Notes: a model not told the origin generated them from the sequence alone. A stretch of DNA of 64,000 nt from Saturnia japonica (GCA_033032175.1 CM065312.1:9936001-10000000); one strand, 5' to 3'. Shown: positions 1 to 13,040, counted from the first letter of the stretch. Translations and numbers: made by a program.

Positions 1-1598
1 TTATAATTTCAGTAAGTATTCTAAAAAGATGGTAATTCCCTTGTTAGAACTTTCCAGGGAGTTTTTGTGGGTTCCCAAAATTCATGGTCCATTCCATTAT
101 TTCCAATCCACTTCATTTGTGCACAATAACCAAGTTATATTATGCAAAATGCCACCTCTATTACATAATATAGGCTTAAATTACATAAATCAAACAACAA
201 AAACAAAAACCACTACACGATAGTTTGAGAAATAATAAAACATATCCACATTAAGTACTGCATGTCAATATAACGACTTTTATTTAATACTCAATTGAAA
301 TTTCCATTTAAACTATTTTGTAAATGTTAATATAGAAAAAAGTAAAAAATATGTCGTTTTTCAATTTCTTTAAACACATAATTTTGACTTGAAGTATTAT
401 TTATTGCAATTTAATATACGTTACCACTGCATGTTTTAAATATATATTTAAATAGGATAGATATCAAGTTTCTTGAAAGGTCAACTAATTAATCAACTAC
501 TATCAATGTATTATTTAATTAAACTTAGTAGGTATTCAGGTTTATATATTTACTAATGAAATGTATTGATGTTATTATTAAATGAATGTCCTTTTTAGGG
601 GTTTGCGGCGTTATAGGTATTGATTTATAGCTTTCCCAAATCTATAAACGATTATTTAAACTTGAAAAAAAAAACAAGTACCTACGTAGTTACACAGATA
701 TATAATTTTTTATATGTGTAAAAAATGTAAAAGGAACTACACATAATGTGTACTTTGCAGCAAATTCTTCTTCTTCTTCCTAACTTGGCAACCGGTCCTC
801 TTTAATGAAGACCATTACTGCCATTATCGAGTGAATTATATTGTCAAGTGTTATGACGATTCAGTATCCAAACAAGATGGTGGCTCCCTTGTTAGAACTT
901 TCTAGGAATTTTTTTTAGGATCTCGGAATGAATGCAAAACGCCACCAATATTACATAATATAGGGTCAAAAACCTAAGTAAATGATTTAAAAATTGCAGC
1001 AAGTTATGTGCAAAAATACTTCGTCACATTTTATTGGGTAAAAAAATATTTTCGCCAGTCGCGAACCCATTACTCCACTATATTATAATAATATAACATT
1101 TCTTTGTTCTAGCAAATTTATATAGGTACTATATGTCTTAGTATATTTATCACCTGTGGCTAGATACCCAAAAAAATATTCTTATTAATGAATTTAAATA
1201 ACCTTGTTTTTATTCATAATATTGATACCGAGATCAAAAGGACAGCTTCCTCGTCATAATGTGGCCTTGGTTTTTTTTAAACTATGGCATTCAGTTCCTT
1301 ATAACTTTCATCAAAATACATAAATATACATTATACCTACTGTTTTTAAAATTATTCTCCGTTACTAATAAGCATGAAAAATGTAATTTATAATTTTTCA
1401 CACTTCACATTATTTGCTACTGCCACAAATATTAAATAAGAATCGAAATTGTTTGTCAAACATATGAGTACCACAACTAATAATAGGTACCTATACTTTC
1501 TGAAAGTATATTGTATTGATTCTTGTAATGGAAATTTCCACTTGTTTTTGTTACATGTTTCCGAATATTATCCTAAATGACGTCATATTTTATCTTAG
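1..1598. other. Hexokinase upstream intron, with two copies of a middle-repetitive element
   Basis: No coding exon seen before the acceptor at 1597-1598. Two stretches, about 25-215 and 755-985, are copies of a repeat family found again at 31.5, 34.4, 50.6 and 54.0 kb. Shared blocks are 'cttgttagaactttc', 'attacataatatagg', and (second copy only) the head 'cctctttaatgaag' followed by 'ccattactgccattat'. The rest is AT-rich with no recognisable element. Confidence 0.6.
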
Positions 1599-4500
1599 GG
1601 TTGTCACACGCGACGGAAGCAGATATGGCGGCTGTGCGACACGTCTGTGAATGCGTATCAAAGCGAGCGGCTCATCTCGTCTCAGCCGGCATCGCTACTC
1701 TCCTGAACAAAATGAACGAGCCCAAAGTGACGGTCGGCATCGACGGATCCGTCTACCGTTTCCACCCACACTTCCACACGCTCATGTGTGAGAAAATCTC
1801 GCAGCTGGTACGATCTGGTTTGCAGGTGAGTCAATATCTTTTAAACATTGATGTAAGGTAATAATAAAACTATTTTTGTATATTATTTTACTGTGGCATA
1901 TTATCGAATTTTATCCACCGAAGGGAGACTATATTTGCATACTACACGAGTTAGAAATTTCGTGGTATTTCATAATATACCCGCTGCTATTTTATAATGC
2001 GCAATATTAATAACTTGCAGAGAGATATACGTGTTCCTAATGATCGGTTCAATAAAGCATTATAAGAAATGTCAACTTAAGTGTGTTCCAATATATAGCG
2101 AAGCAATGATAGCTCAGTGGTAGCATGACGGACAATGAGTCAATCGACGTGAGTTCGAATCCTTATAATGAGCCTGATATTTCGGTGAAGGAAAACATCG
2201 TGATTAAATAAACTATAGCATGGCGGTAGGGATTTTTCTATTACCCGTCTGGCTAGCTACCACTCACAAGTTGAGAATCTGTCGCCAAGCACCTATAGGT
2301 GTGTTCGAACATCTGTTCATCACATCTGCACTTGAGAGCCAATCCCTCTATGCTTAGTGACACTATCTTGGGCCACATCGTCGCTTAAAAACAGGCGAGA
2401 TTGTGACCATAACACTAAACATATAAAAAATTACCCATTTTTCAGATAGTAACTTTAGCTGTTAAGGTAGGGTTCAAACAAAGAACAGATAGTTCACGGT
2501 TCGCTTTTAACTCGACGTTTTAACGTTATGTTGAATTATTGATGAACTAATAAGCCATTGATTCATAGATCAATAGCCTTTATAAGTAGTACATTACCTA
2601 GGACCGTTATCGACCATAGACTTGTAAATTGCCTGATGAACTAATTTAATATAGTTACTAATATGCGTACAACATCTACTTTGCAGCAAAATGTGACCTT
2701 TTCTCGCCCGGTTAATAAACCCGTTTTCAAAGAACTTTATGTAGGTACTGAATGAAAATTAATAAAATCGAATAAATTTTTTACATATCATTTTTTTGAT
2801 TTAGCTGATATACCAGGTACGATGTAATATAACACTGACATAAAACTAGCAACCAGTTTAATTGCGTGCTTTACTGGACCCTCGACTTCTCAGCTCAGTA
2901 GTAACGGGTAGGTAGGGGAGGGGGTACTAACACTGCGGTACGAGTTCGGTCATTTTTAATAACATTAAGTCAGCAAACTCTATATATTAAATACCCCACT
3001 GTTTCACACCCTCTATAAATAGCTACTGGGCTATAAAATTCAAAATTAATTTTTCTAATCTTACTGGTAGATACCTAGGTCCAGAGAATAGCGCGTTCAA
3101 ACAAATAAACAATCTCATGACCTTTATAATATTAGTTTAAAAAATTGGTTTCTCGGAAACGACTTTAAAGATTCGTATGTCATTTTGTAAATTTGGTTAT
3201 TGTTTTATTTATTTATTTATTTACACATTATGCGTTAAATACGCAATGGCGGACTTAATGACTTAATGCTTATTTACCTTCCATGTTTACATAGATAGAT
3301 GTGTTTTTTTGCAAGAATCGTAACAAAATTGCTGAGATATTCATGTTTTATACGAGTATTCTTGTCGACTATTTTATGTGCCAAGACTTCCATAGCATGT
3401 ACAAGTAGTTACTGCAATGATTCAGTGAAATGCAGTAATACGAGTTCATACCGCGCTTCATGTTGCATGATCATTATTCATTTTGCATTGTCACCATTAT
3501 CAACCATTTGATATCTTCCAACAATGTTAGTTTGTTCTATAGGTCTGTACCTATTGTAAGTATTTTAATCAAGGTATTAAAAAGATTAGTAATGATTATC
3601 AAATTCATAATATGTTATAATTTTTCATATATTTACGACATTAAAACTTATTGTTATTCTTAATCGAAAATCCCTGAAAATTGAGAGAAATGCTTACAAG
3701 ACAATTTTTACCAAAAAATAAAAGCAACTTCAATTAAATTTGAGGAGTTCCCCGGTGTATCTTCGAACTCGAAGGTACAGTGCCAACGAAAAAATAATTG
3801 TCTAAATCCATAATAAGTTTATCGAATATATCCATACAAATAATAATCCAATATATCCAAAGGAATTGAAAACCTCCTTCTTTTTTTGAAATCGGTTATT
3901 AAAGCCATTATAAAGCCATATAACCTATAAATCTGAATGCTGGGGTCATTGGAGACGGATGGAATAAGAATTATATGTTATGCGAATGTTAAGATGGATG
4001 TTTAGTGTGTATTAAAAACAATGATGGCTCAGTTGGTAGCGTGTACGGACTCCGCGTCGATTGACGTGAATTCGAATCCCTGCAATGAGCCTGAGCTTTC
4101 GGTGAAGGAAAACAACGTGATGAAACCATAGCATGGTGTTAGGCCTTTTTCTAATGCCCGCCTGGCTAGCTACCACCCTCAAGTTAACATCTGTCGCCAA
4201 ACACCAATAGGTGTGTGCCGGCAGCTGCACTTGAGAGCTAGCCTTCCACTAGGCTTAGCGTCACATCGTCAATTAAGATCAAGTGAGATTGTGGCAACAA
4301 CGCTAAAACCTATAACGATAGAATAAAATAAATACTCGAATGTAATAAGATTAGGAATGAGTACTTATATCAGAGGCAGTTTGAAAATAGTACCAGTGAC
4401 GGAGAAATTAAGGAGTCATATGCTAGCATGGTATAGGCATGTCATGAGCAGGCATGTAAGTCATATAACTAGAACAGTGTTAAGTATGAAGGTGGACGGA

Positions 4501-7500
4501 TATAGAAATAGAAGAAGATCAAAGATTCTGTGAGGAATTACGTTATGTGTATAAGTGTGAATACTGAGATGACAGCTGATAGAGAAGAGTGGTAGAGGAA
4601 AACATATTGTGCTGATCCTACTTAGTGTGAGTTTAAGGGTAAAAAGGAAAAGATATTTTTACGATATTACACTCAGAGAAAACACCCAATTGAATTTTAA
4701 AATTAGCGTAGATGATTATTTTAATTATCATCATTAACTGTATTTTTTGCTACTATTTAAATAAAATTATTACCTCAGACCCTATTATTATGTACTGGGA
4801 TTGGACTGTTTAACTTGTTTACGAGTTTTCAAATAAAAGAAAAACGTTTTTAAGCGTTAATAATTGTCCTTTGGTTTGAAAGAGAATCGTTTTTACAAAA
4901 ATATCGTTACTATGTAATTTGACACTACTACTCCGTATTATATTTTGCACAATATCGTTAAATTATTATCACAAAATTAAATATAATCAGTGACATTCTG
5001 TGCCACAATCGCCTGGTAATGCTAATTCTCTTTACCATCGAATAGAAGTTGAAATTCTTGGCTACTAAGCCTTATTATTATTGAATTAGATAAGAATTGA
5101 TACTGCGAATTACTTTGACCATCTGAACTTTCTATCTATTATGAGATAACATTATAATGTCCAAGCCGAGCCCCTTTATGAGTCGCACAAACGAATACAA
5201 AGTCGAATAGATAATGCTCTTGTTTTTATGACTGCTGCTAACATTTGTTTGTGACAGCAAATATGAATTTTACGTAATCTTTCTACAAAGAACCGTTCTG
5301 TGATGAGATCGAAACCGCGACCTCTGGCTACCACTGATTATTAAAATTTACTAAAATATTATTTAGTTGATAACGTAGTTATACTACGTAGGTATATAGT
5401 TTATAGGTATATCTACGTAGGCTTGTTTTTATCCCTATGTATATATCACTATAGGTACGAGGTTTATAGTTAATAGGTATACTTGCTATTGTAGTTGTAA
5501 CAAAATAAAATAAATGTTTATTAATTAATAAAAAGTTCATCATATCAATCCGAGATTAGACATAATATCGAAAAATCTATCTGTTGTCTGTACTTCGGTA
5601 CGTACGTAATAACTGAATGTTTAAAATACAAAAGTGTTATGTTATAAATTTCATACTCGCATAGGTTAGGAAATGTCAGGATTGCACGACACATGCAGTT
5701 CTTCTACGAACGTCAGTATCACGATAATAAGCCGTACAGGATCACTAAATCACTTTTGAATCAATCGTTATTAGACCACAGCTTTTACAGCCCATGTTAC
5801 ACAAATATATTGTTTAAGTCTTTTTCACTACTATTAATGGCAGTGTTGAAGGCTGCCCAAGAATATAAAGTGAATAAACGAAATTGTATCATTTTTAAGA
5901 TTTCGCGAGTCAGATGATGAATTCCTTTACGACAAAGGCTATCTTTTGTCGCGAAAATAAAACTATAAGGTGTGAAATAGGGGATGATATTTGTATGAAG
6001 AACCCATCATTTCTCAAATTAGGGATATGAATATTCATATGTTTGCTTTTGTTATGAAAGAAAAGTTTCTCCTGTTTTTGAAAAATCATCCCTCAAGGAT
6101 GATTTCAATTATTTTTGAAGTGTTATTGGAATCGTTAATGTGTTACATTCATTTTGCAACATATCTAATTAAAATATCCATACATACTTATAATAATAAA
6201 TTCATCACTGATTTCCTTTTGGTTTGTCGCATTCGATGTATATCTTTTATATACTTAAATAAAATTATAGAGTTTTGTAGTTGTTTGCCAATCACGCTAA
6301 AACTACTGGATAGATTTTGAACAATTTTTTTTTGTTTTACTACTTATGGACCTATTTGATTTGAAACAAATAAGGCTACTCAAAATAATTATTCTACGCA
6401 GACACGGATTATATTAAGTATTGCTCACTTATTAGTATTATATTATTTATTTTACGGATTATTTCCCGTGTGTCACTAATGTTTTAGTGATTATTTTCAC
6501 GAAAAATTGTACACATAGTATTCCATCGTTTAGGTACTGGATTTTAAAACGGAAATAATGGAAAACTTCTATTAAGCAAGGCGCTAAAGCACACAGCAAT
6601 TATGAATCATAAAATAATATCTTACATAGCCGTCTGCAAAATTTTGATAACAATGTAATCCCAATGACAGAAAATCAGAATAGGTAAGCAAATTGATAAG
6701 TTAGAAGAGCATTTTAAGCATTATAACAAAACATTATATAAACAAAAAAGGTATTATAATTTTATCTTACTTTTATTAATACGATAGTTCGTTGCGATAT
6801 CTAATCGTTTATCTCCAATTGACGCAAAATATGCCATATCAAAGACAACATTAAATCAGTCATTGATTGCACAACTATTTTCTGTGTATTTCAACGATTT
6901 TGATTTTTTTGGTCCTAACGAGATGTATTTCCTTGTATAGTACGAAACTTTATTATAAGAGTCTGATTTTATGATAACACATATTTTATCACTTAATATT
7001 TTTAATCTTTAACACACACTTTACTGTGAAAATTGTGCAAAAGATGCAAAAATCTCACAAAACTGTAAAAATAAGATTAACGTTCAAAAATGATGTGTGC
7101 GTACTGAAAATAATATTTTTTTAAATGGAATCAAGGATAAATTTAATATAATAGGACTGCATTCAAATAAACATGGGAATTTCGTGTTGGTTAGAAGGCA
7201 TATAACTTGAAAAATACATAATAGTTTTCAAATAAAGCCGATGTTCATAAATAACAATATTATACTCTGAATATAAAAAGTAAATGCGTGTACCTACTGA
7301 TATACACGCGTTAGAAGTTAATACTTCTTTAAATAGTAACACTCGTATGTTAGGTGGGTGATGCACAATATCGAGTGATCTATCTTCACAATAATCAAAC
7401 AAAAGGTTTAGCAAGAACTTCATAGTGTAAACTATTTGTTTAAAATGTGCGCGCACATCGTAAAAAACTTACTTTCATATTTTTTTATAAAGCGCCTAAA

Positions 7501-7778
7501 GAAGTACAATAAAATAAAATATTATGCGTGTAACTTTTACACGGTGTGGAAGTGAAATTTCTTAAAATTTAAACACTAGACATTTTAGACAATTACGTAT
7601 AGTTCGTAACTTAACGACAGGTTTAAAAAAAATACATTTATACGAATAGTTTTATTATAATTTATTAAGAATTTACGTTTTGTTACAGTTCGATTTAATG
7701 TTATCTGAAGATGGCAGTGGTCGTGGAGCGGCGCTCGTCGCAGCAGTAGCTTGTCGTCAGAGGCAACAAACCGCGTAG
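1599..7778 (+). CDS. Hexokinase, C-terminal two exons (partial gene)
   Basis: Two exons encode the end of the C-terminal hexokinase domain, which phosphorylates glucose with ATP in the cytosol. Exon A is 1599-1825 (acceptor ..atcttag, donor gtgagt). It carries SKRAAHLVSAGIATLL and VTVGIDGSVYRFHPHFH, the conserved large-domain segment that helps form the ATP and sugar site. Exon B is 7689-7778 (acceptor ..ttacag) and opens with FDLMLSEDGSGRGAALVAA, the family's signature near the C-terminus, then stops at TAG 7776-7778. Exon A ends in phase 0 and exon B begins in phase 0, so the join is clean across a 5.86-kb intron. Exon A begins in the middle of a codon, so earlier exons lie left of the window. 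The protein ends a few residues after VAAVACRQRQQ, normal for an insect single-domain (~450-residue) hexokinase. Insects often have more than one hexokinase gene, so I assign no paralogue. Confidence 0.93.
2096..2415 (+). repeat. tRNA-derived SINE, copy 1 (hexokinase intron)
   Basis: Starts with a tRNA-like head: a box A-like 'tagctcagtggtag' (about 2109-2122) and a box B-like 'gttcgaatcc' (2152-2161), the internal Pol III promoter of tRNA-derived SINEs. The body that follows ('ggtgaaggaaaac', 'ctggctagctaccac', 'ctgtcgccaa', 'cacttgagag') is shared with the copy at 4013-4315. It is not a functional tRNA: no cloverleaf closes. A few single-base differences between copies indicate some age. 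Confidence 0.8.
3199..3226. repeat. TTTA-type microsatellite
   Basis: A short (ttta)n tract, 'tttatttatttatttatt', in the hexokinase intron. No function inferred. Confidence 0.85.
3915..4640 (+). pseudogene. RTE-type LINE reverse transcriptase fragment, split by a SINE
   Basis: Decayed C-terminal part of a non-LTR reverse transcriptase. The left piece (about 3915-4012) reads like ..SECWGHWRRME..RMLRWMFSV. The right piece (about 4330-4640) contains IRNEY, then ..VTEKLRSHMLAWYRHVMSRH, and ends with VNTEMTADREEW and KTYCADPT. These are the post-RT residues typical of this LINE class. The frame is broken by several stops and indels. The two pieces are separated by the SINE at 4013-4315, so the SINE arrived after the LINE. 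It lies in a hexokinase intron. Confidence 0.75.
4013..4315 (+). repeat. tRNA-derived SINE, copy 2 (nested in a LINE fragment)
   Basis: Same family as 2096-2415. Box A-like 'tggctcagttggtag' at about 4025-4039, box B-like 'attcgaatccc' at about 4070-4080, then the shared body 'ctggctagctaccac' and 'ctgtcgccaa'. It interrupts a LINE coding region, so it is a real insertion. I could not read an unambiguous target-site duplication. Confidence 0.8.
4650..5930. other. AT-rich intronic DNA, nothing recognised
   Basis: Part of the hexokinase intron. No exon, element terminus or long repeat was identified. Short ORFs here are of the size expected by chance. Confidence 0.5.
5935..6345 (-). repeat. 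Interspersed repeat, inverted copy of the family at 59.9-60.9 kb
   Basis: Read on the minus strand this matches the right part of the repeat at 59878-60882: 'gcgaaaataaaact' before 'gtgaaatagg', 'agggatatgaatattcat', 'aaaaatcatccctcaagg'. It ends at a 'caatcacgctaaaac' block, the counterpart of the 'tcagtggtttaggcgtga' end. The ORF across it (5991-6320) is a by-product of the repeat and not a gene. Confidence 0.6.
6350..7680. other. AT-rich intronic DNA, nothing recognised
   Basis: Remainder of the last hexokinase intron up to the acceptor at 7687-7688. No exon-like or transposon-like sequence was found. Confidence 0.5.
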
Positions 7779-10595
7779 ACAGTTTATATTTGATACCAGC
7801 GATCTCTCCGCCGATATTTATTATAGTGGCGACGCAGCCTTAAAGCCTTTGTACGTTAAAATTTTCTTTAGCATAACATGTACTTATATAATGTTAAGTT
7901 TAAAAGTAAAAATATTATCTTTTCAAAGGATTCCATTCTATGATAAAATTATACCAGTGACTAGGCAATATTGAATTAATTACTTTGTTTTGAGTTCATT
8001 GGTAACAGAAGTAATTTTAAGAACACGTAAGGCTGTAGACCTTATGATAATATTTTGTTGATAAGAAAATTTGTTTTATTATACTGTTTAAGAAGGTCAT
8101 TGTCGGGTCATTGTGAGCTTATTGTTTATTTTAATGAATCGGTTAAATATAAAGTAACAAGGCTTAGGGCTGTTTGAATAGCAAGACTACACTATAGTTA
8201 AAACGTAATTACGTAATATACAAGCCGCTGTGTGCTTTAGGATCAGCCGAAATACAAACAAACACGCTCTCTGTCCCAACACTATTCGTTACTTGCGTTT
8301 CAGAACTAAAAATTATGCAATTTGTTGATTCTAGATAATAATGTTGTTTCGGCCGTGTATCTGAAATAAGAATTATTCGTACCTAAATTTTTAATCTAGT
8401 CACAAGCTTGTTTAAGTCTACTTAAAAGTAATTACTTAATTAAAATCCATCAATATACCACTTAACACTATAAAGACTGATTGAAAGGATAAAAATATTA
8501 ATAGTACAAAATCCAGTCTTCATTTATCAGCTCTTAGTATCAGATACATTATTATAATAATAAGCCTAAGCATGCAAGTGCCTATCTTAGCCAGCACACA
8601 GTCACTGGCCCGAAACTATTTTCAACTAACTAGTATTTTTATTATTTTAGCAATAAGTAGGTTAATATCGTGTATTTTACACCGGAGAGGAAACTTAATG
8701 TTATTTAGGGAAACTGATGAAAAATAAATTAAAAGAATGTATTTTTCAATAATCATCCACATTTGTGCGAATTAATTTAGATGTATTATTCATTTATAAT
8801 TAATATTTTATTCAGCGATACGTCAATTGTTTGTTGATAATAAGTTATTATAGTTACATTAATTATGGTGTACAATAATTGAGGACACGAGAACCACAGT
8901 AGCCAATATGCTCTATTCGATAAATTGAGCTATTAAAATATTCATAATCTATGCCATCTATGTTTAGTATTACGTAAATAACTTTAGGCCATTGTGGTTT
9001 TGTAAAGACACACCTATAGATGAAGAATATGTTAATGGATTAATTTATTGAAAAAAGCAGATATGACACTCCTGTTCTCGTGGCATCAATTGTGAAGTCT
9101 CCTTCCACAAATGATGACTGACTGCATACATGTAGAATTCTATTAATGAATCTCAGTATCAGTTGTTCTATTATATTAAAATAAGGATAATCTACATGTA
9201 GTAAATCATTATTTTTATCATTCCATTAGTTGATCATGTATCAAAGCGACTTTATTTATTTTAAATGGAATACAATAAAAAGAGTAAGCATTTAGATATA
9301 ATTAACCGAATAAATTAGAAAATCATTTGTAGATATTTATCTAAAATCGATATGTACGGTTTAGTTAAAGGTTTTAAACTATTGGTAATAAAATATTTTC
9401 TTTATTAATATATACAAATCGAACCACGGTACGAATAAGCGTTAACATTTATCTAATCTAAGGTTGTTATACTTACTGTACCTATATTTTTACTGCCTGT
9501 CCCTATATTATGAGGTCTATCCCTCAATACCTACTGTTTAAATGAGTTGTTATTGAAGAATACCAGATATATAGAAAAAAAATTGTTTGATATTTTACTG
9601 TGATAGAACTAGTACTATTTCTAAATATATATTATATTGTTCTCATTTATGTGGATTTCTTTCTTTAAAACCTAACCTATTTAAAAAAGAATGTAATACG
9701 GTTAACCCGTAGGTATATTGCACATCCCCCAGGACTCACTTAAACATGTAAACCGACCGTAAAGTAGTAACCCTACAATGTTTGTGAATAAATAATTATA
9801 CTTACAGCACATGGAAGTCCACTTGTAATTATTATTGTCATAATTCTAAAATCACATCGTATTGCTCCAGTATAATGATATTATAGTTCCTAGATTTATA
9901 AGATAGGTGCATTTTATTTTTAAGTAGGTACCTATGTGTCTAAATAATCTGTAGCTGCTAGCAGTCTGCTTCAAGTTTGGCGTTTATTCTCGAGACAATA
10001 TCCAGAACGTGCCTGTTGCGATACCCGCTTAGAAAATGTTTTTAATGTACTTTTGCTTTGATCGTAGCTCCTTGTCGAATGTCTTTATTGTATTTTTGAG
10101 AATATCGATTTATTTGTTAATGTTTTGTAATATCGAACAAAATGAAGAAAATTATTTACTAGAATTTACTTAGGTACATTGCAAGTTTTATCTTTGATAA
10201 TATGATCAATATTGTTAAATTAGCTTGTTAAGCTTATTATTGATATACTTAATGATTTTTTGCAGACAGTAGGTACCGATAGTTATAATGTCCTAGCGTT
10301 CGTCGACGGCAAACTTAAAGCAGAAAACTTAATTTTATACTTAAATAAAAATTGCTTTAATCTTTTAAGATACTTACCTAATTATAATTTGGAAAATATA
10401 TTTTTGTTTTTTTTTTTTATTGTTTCACCGCAGAGTTGAAATTTACCTATTATTTAAGAGCACAAACCTATTTTATTTTCACAGATTTTCGAAAAGTGTT
10501 TCTTACATTTTTTATCTTAAGAAATTATTATAGATAATTAACGCATTCTATAATGATAATTTCAAAAATAGGTGTTTATATTAAATATTTTTAAA
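7779..10595. other. Hexokinase 3' region and intergenic AT-rich DNA
   Basis: Follows the hexokinase stop and must contain its 3' UTR. Several AT-rich hexamers could be polyadenylation signals but none stands out. No ORF, exon, RNA gene or transposon end was recognised over 2.8 kb. Confidence 0.5.
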
Positions 10596-10599
10596 TCGG

Positions 10600-11050
10600 C
10601 TTAATGTAATCATTTTTATTGATAGTGCGACGGTAACAGTAGTTAACAATATTTTTTTATGAAAACATGGCAAAGTGGGGGTATTGTCCAACCATTGCGG
10701 CATCTCTGGTAAAGAAGCAGTAGACTCCTGCGCAAAAAATGCTGCCCAGTCAGATGATCTGCGCTCTCTTGAGAAAGCAAGGCTGCTTGAAGCATGGTAA
10801 AAGGATTGCAATTACTCTAGAAAATATAAAGCCAAATTTTATGGTCTTTTGCAAAGTAATGTCCCCTGAAAACCATGGTTTTTTAAATTCTCATTTCTCA
10901 GTAAAAAGTTTCCTCCATCATTTGTCGTCTCCGTTTAGGTCATGCGTGCACTTCTGTACCTACAGTTAGCTAAATATTGTTCCAAAAACAGATATTCCCT
11001 TTATGACGTTTTACCTCCTCTTCCTCGTCCTACTAACCTTATGTGTATTT
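10600..11050 (+). pseudogene. LINE RNase H domain fragment
   Basis: Plus-strand translation gives a stretch resembling NHCGISGKEAVDSCAKNAAQ (about 10690-10752), the C-terminal signature of the RNase H domain in I/Jockey-like LINEs (GH-x-GI-x-GNE-x-AD-x-AK). Downstream is a decayed segment with ..RALLYLQLAKYCSKN.. that may match the region after RNase H. Stops and frameshifts are frequent. No ends of the insertion were found. Confidence 0.55.
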
Positions 11051-11229
11051 TGTAATTAATAATCCTCTCATTTCACATGTTTTGTCTCAATTTATCTTAA
11101 TTAACAAAATAATGTACCTATATATAATTTGTTGAGTATGTATTCACTAACTTTGGGTTTATTAATAAATCGGTTTGGATACATACTAAAATTATTATTT
11201 TTTGTACTTCTATCATTTGTCAATCAGTC

Positions 11230-11935
11230 TCCTTCGTTTGTAACTCTACCTACCATAGAGAATGTACATTCGTAGCTATGGACATTGGCGAAATTGTGTT
11301 ATTTACACACGGTGCCATACATAAGAAGTCCCTGATGACAACAGGTAAGCACAATACGATCCAAAAACAACGGCGACCACCGAAAGATCGAAAATACATC
11401 GGCGGTCACCGTTGTCATTAAACAAATTTGCCGGGAGACAGTTTCACGGTACGGCAACGATACGACATAGAGAACTTTTTAGTTCGTGTCGAGATGGAGG
11501 TTACCGTAATCTGGCTCCAGCTCAAGGTATGTGGTTTTATTGTGGACAGGAGAAGAGGGAATTAAATGAACTGCTCTTTAGAACACTCACCATGATACAG
11601 ACACTAGAATAAGATTAGCGAGGTAATTTCCCAGTATAGCTGAAGCGACTCTATGTATTTAATAACACCCGCATGATGAACAATAAGGAAGACCGTCTCT
11701 GGAACTTGTCCAGGGCACCGAGAAGGTATTTTGCGAACGAATTCTAGAGATGTAAACAGTAGTTAGGTGCGCGGGGTGTTAGGGTTGTTTTGCCTGACTG
11801 GGTTGGAATCACCAAGCATGTAGTGATACGACCGTTATAGTGACTCGCTTTTGCGTTTCTCGACCCTGGATCAGCTTGTGCATATCCAGTTAAATACTAA
11901 TGTGTAAAACATACGTGCCTCTAAAACCCAGGAAC
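11230..11935. other. GC-richer block of unknown nature, with a 17-bp stem-loop
   Basis: Clearly less AT-rich than its surroundings, so probably part of a mobile element. It holds an imperfect inverted repeat (11367-11383 against 11399-11415, 15 of 17 positions paired, 15-nt loop). The ORF at 11412-11612 resembles nothing I know. It sits directly before the reverse-transcriptase fragment at 11940 and may belong to the same element, but I see no motif that proves this. Confidence 0.4.
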
Positions 11936-11939
11936 TAAA

Positions 11940-12775
11940 ACAACCAGCACGTGGTGATCTGGCAGACACAACATCGATACCACTGGAAGATAGGGCACTC
12001 GAGGAAGTACTATCATTTCGGTATTTACTTAGGCAGTTACATTAGCTGCGATAACCGTTTGGAGACTGAAATTTCCTCTAGGATTTCGAAAGCAGCTTGG
12101 TTCTTCAGAAAACTTCGAGCTAGAGTTTGGGATTCGCTTGAACTACAATTACACTCTAAAATCGCTGTATATAAAGCTATATTGTTCTCCCCATACTACT
12201 TTATGCTTCTGAAACATGCTGTCTTTATAGGGGAGACATTAGGCGTCTTGATGTCATTCACATGAAATTTCTTCGTGTGAAATGGCAGGATCATGTCCCT
12301 TACTCTGAAATCCTACGGCGGACCGGGCTGAGTGGCATAGAATCAATACGTATTACGGGTCAACTGAGATGGTGTGGTCTTGTTGTACGCATGAGTGACT
12401 CCAGGCTGCCTAAATCTGTGTTCTATTCACAGTTCAAGCATGGTAAGCGCAGATCGTGGGGTAAATTTCTTCATTACAAAGATGTAATCAAGCGTCACCT
12501 TACCGCATGTAAAATATCTCCCGATGAGTGGAAGAGCTTGCACAACAGAGACTAAGCTCTGTTAAGAAGGCAGTACACGTATTTGAAGATCATCGTTTAA
12601 AAGATTTCGATGAAAATCGCCTTTTAAAAAAGTACCGTCCTAAGCCTTCCTACATTTACATTGGGAAATCTTCTGGTCGGCTACACTGTGCGCCATGTAA
12701 CCGCGTATCTTCAAAACAAAGTTTGGTTTCGCGAGCCACCCCCAGGGCTGCAATATCGGACAGTCGATAACTTAC
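11940..12775 (+). pseudogene. Non-LTR retrotransposon, reverse transcriptase C-terminal region
   Basis: Three overlapping reading frames together give the 'thumb' and tail of an endonuclease/RT LINE polyprotein. YLGSYISCDNRLETEISSRI and KAAWFFRKLRARVW are followed by AVYKAILFSPYYFMLLKHA, then (frame change near 12262) KWQDHVPYSEILRRTGLSGI, LRWCGLVVRMSDSRLPK and KHLTACK-like and W-x-x-LHNRD residues. A CxxC zinc-finger-like tail (CAPCNR) comes just before the end at about 12770. At least two frameshifts, so non-functional. Only the 3' third of the element is present (5'-truncated). Confidence 0.8.
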
Positions 12776-12839
12776 TTATAAATAAAGATGCTTTATCATC
12801 GCACACCACACTAACCTTTTTTTGATGTAAGGGAATCAA

Positions 12840-13040
12840 TTATTAAGCCCCTCCAGCTCGGGGGTGTCAGATTTCACCGACTAAGGCCGCAGCGCCGCGC
12901 CGCACCGGTGTATCGTCTTTCCCACACCGCCGTAATGAAGCAACACTTTTTTTTTAGAACTAACTTGTGGGGGCCCTAAAACTAGAGCTGCTGATGACTT
13001 TTACAGCTTTACCGTGCCTTGGTGGGTGAGGCACACAGAA
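12840..13040 (-). repeat. Divergent LINE 3'-tail copy
   Basis: Contains 'gggggccctaaaactagagctg' spaced before 'gacttttacagctttaccg' and preceded by a T run (12950-12958). This is a diverged version of the Jockey-like LINE 3' tail seen cleanly at 20.3, 50.6 and 62.2 kb. The flanking GC-rich sequence (12845-12935) may belong to the same element. Confidence 0.5.

Noticed and set aside
2100..2170. A functional tRNA gene (box A and box B present; also at 4020-4090)
   Set aside because: No acceptor or anticodon stems close, and the sequence continues into a shared ~230-bp body. It is a SINE head.
5991..6320. 109-codon ORF as a small hypothetical gene
   Set aside because: The sequence matches, inverted, the interspersed repeat at 59.9-60.9 kb.
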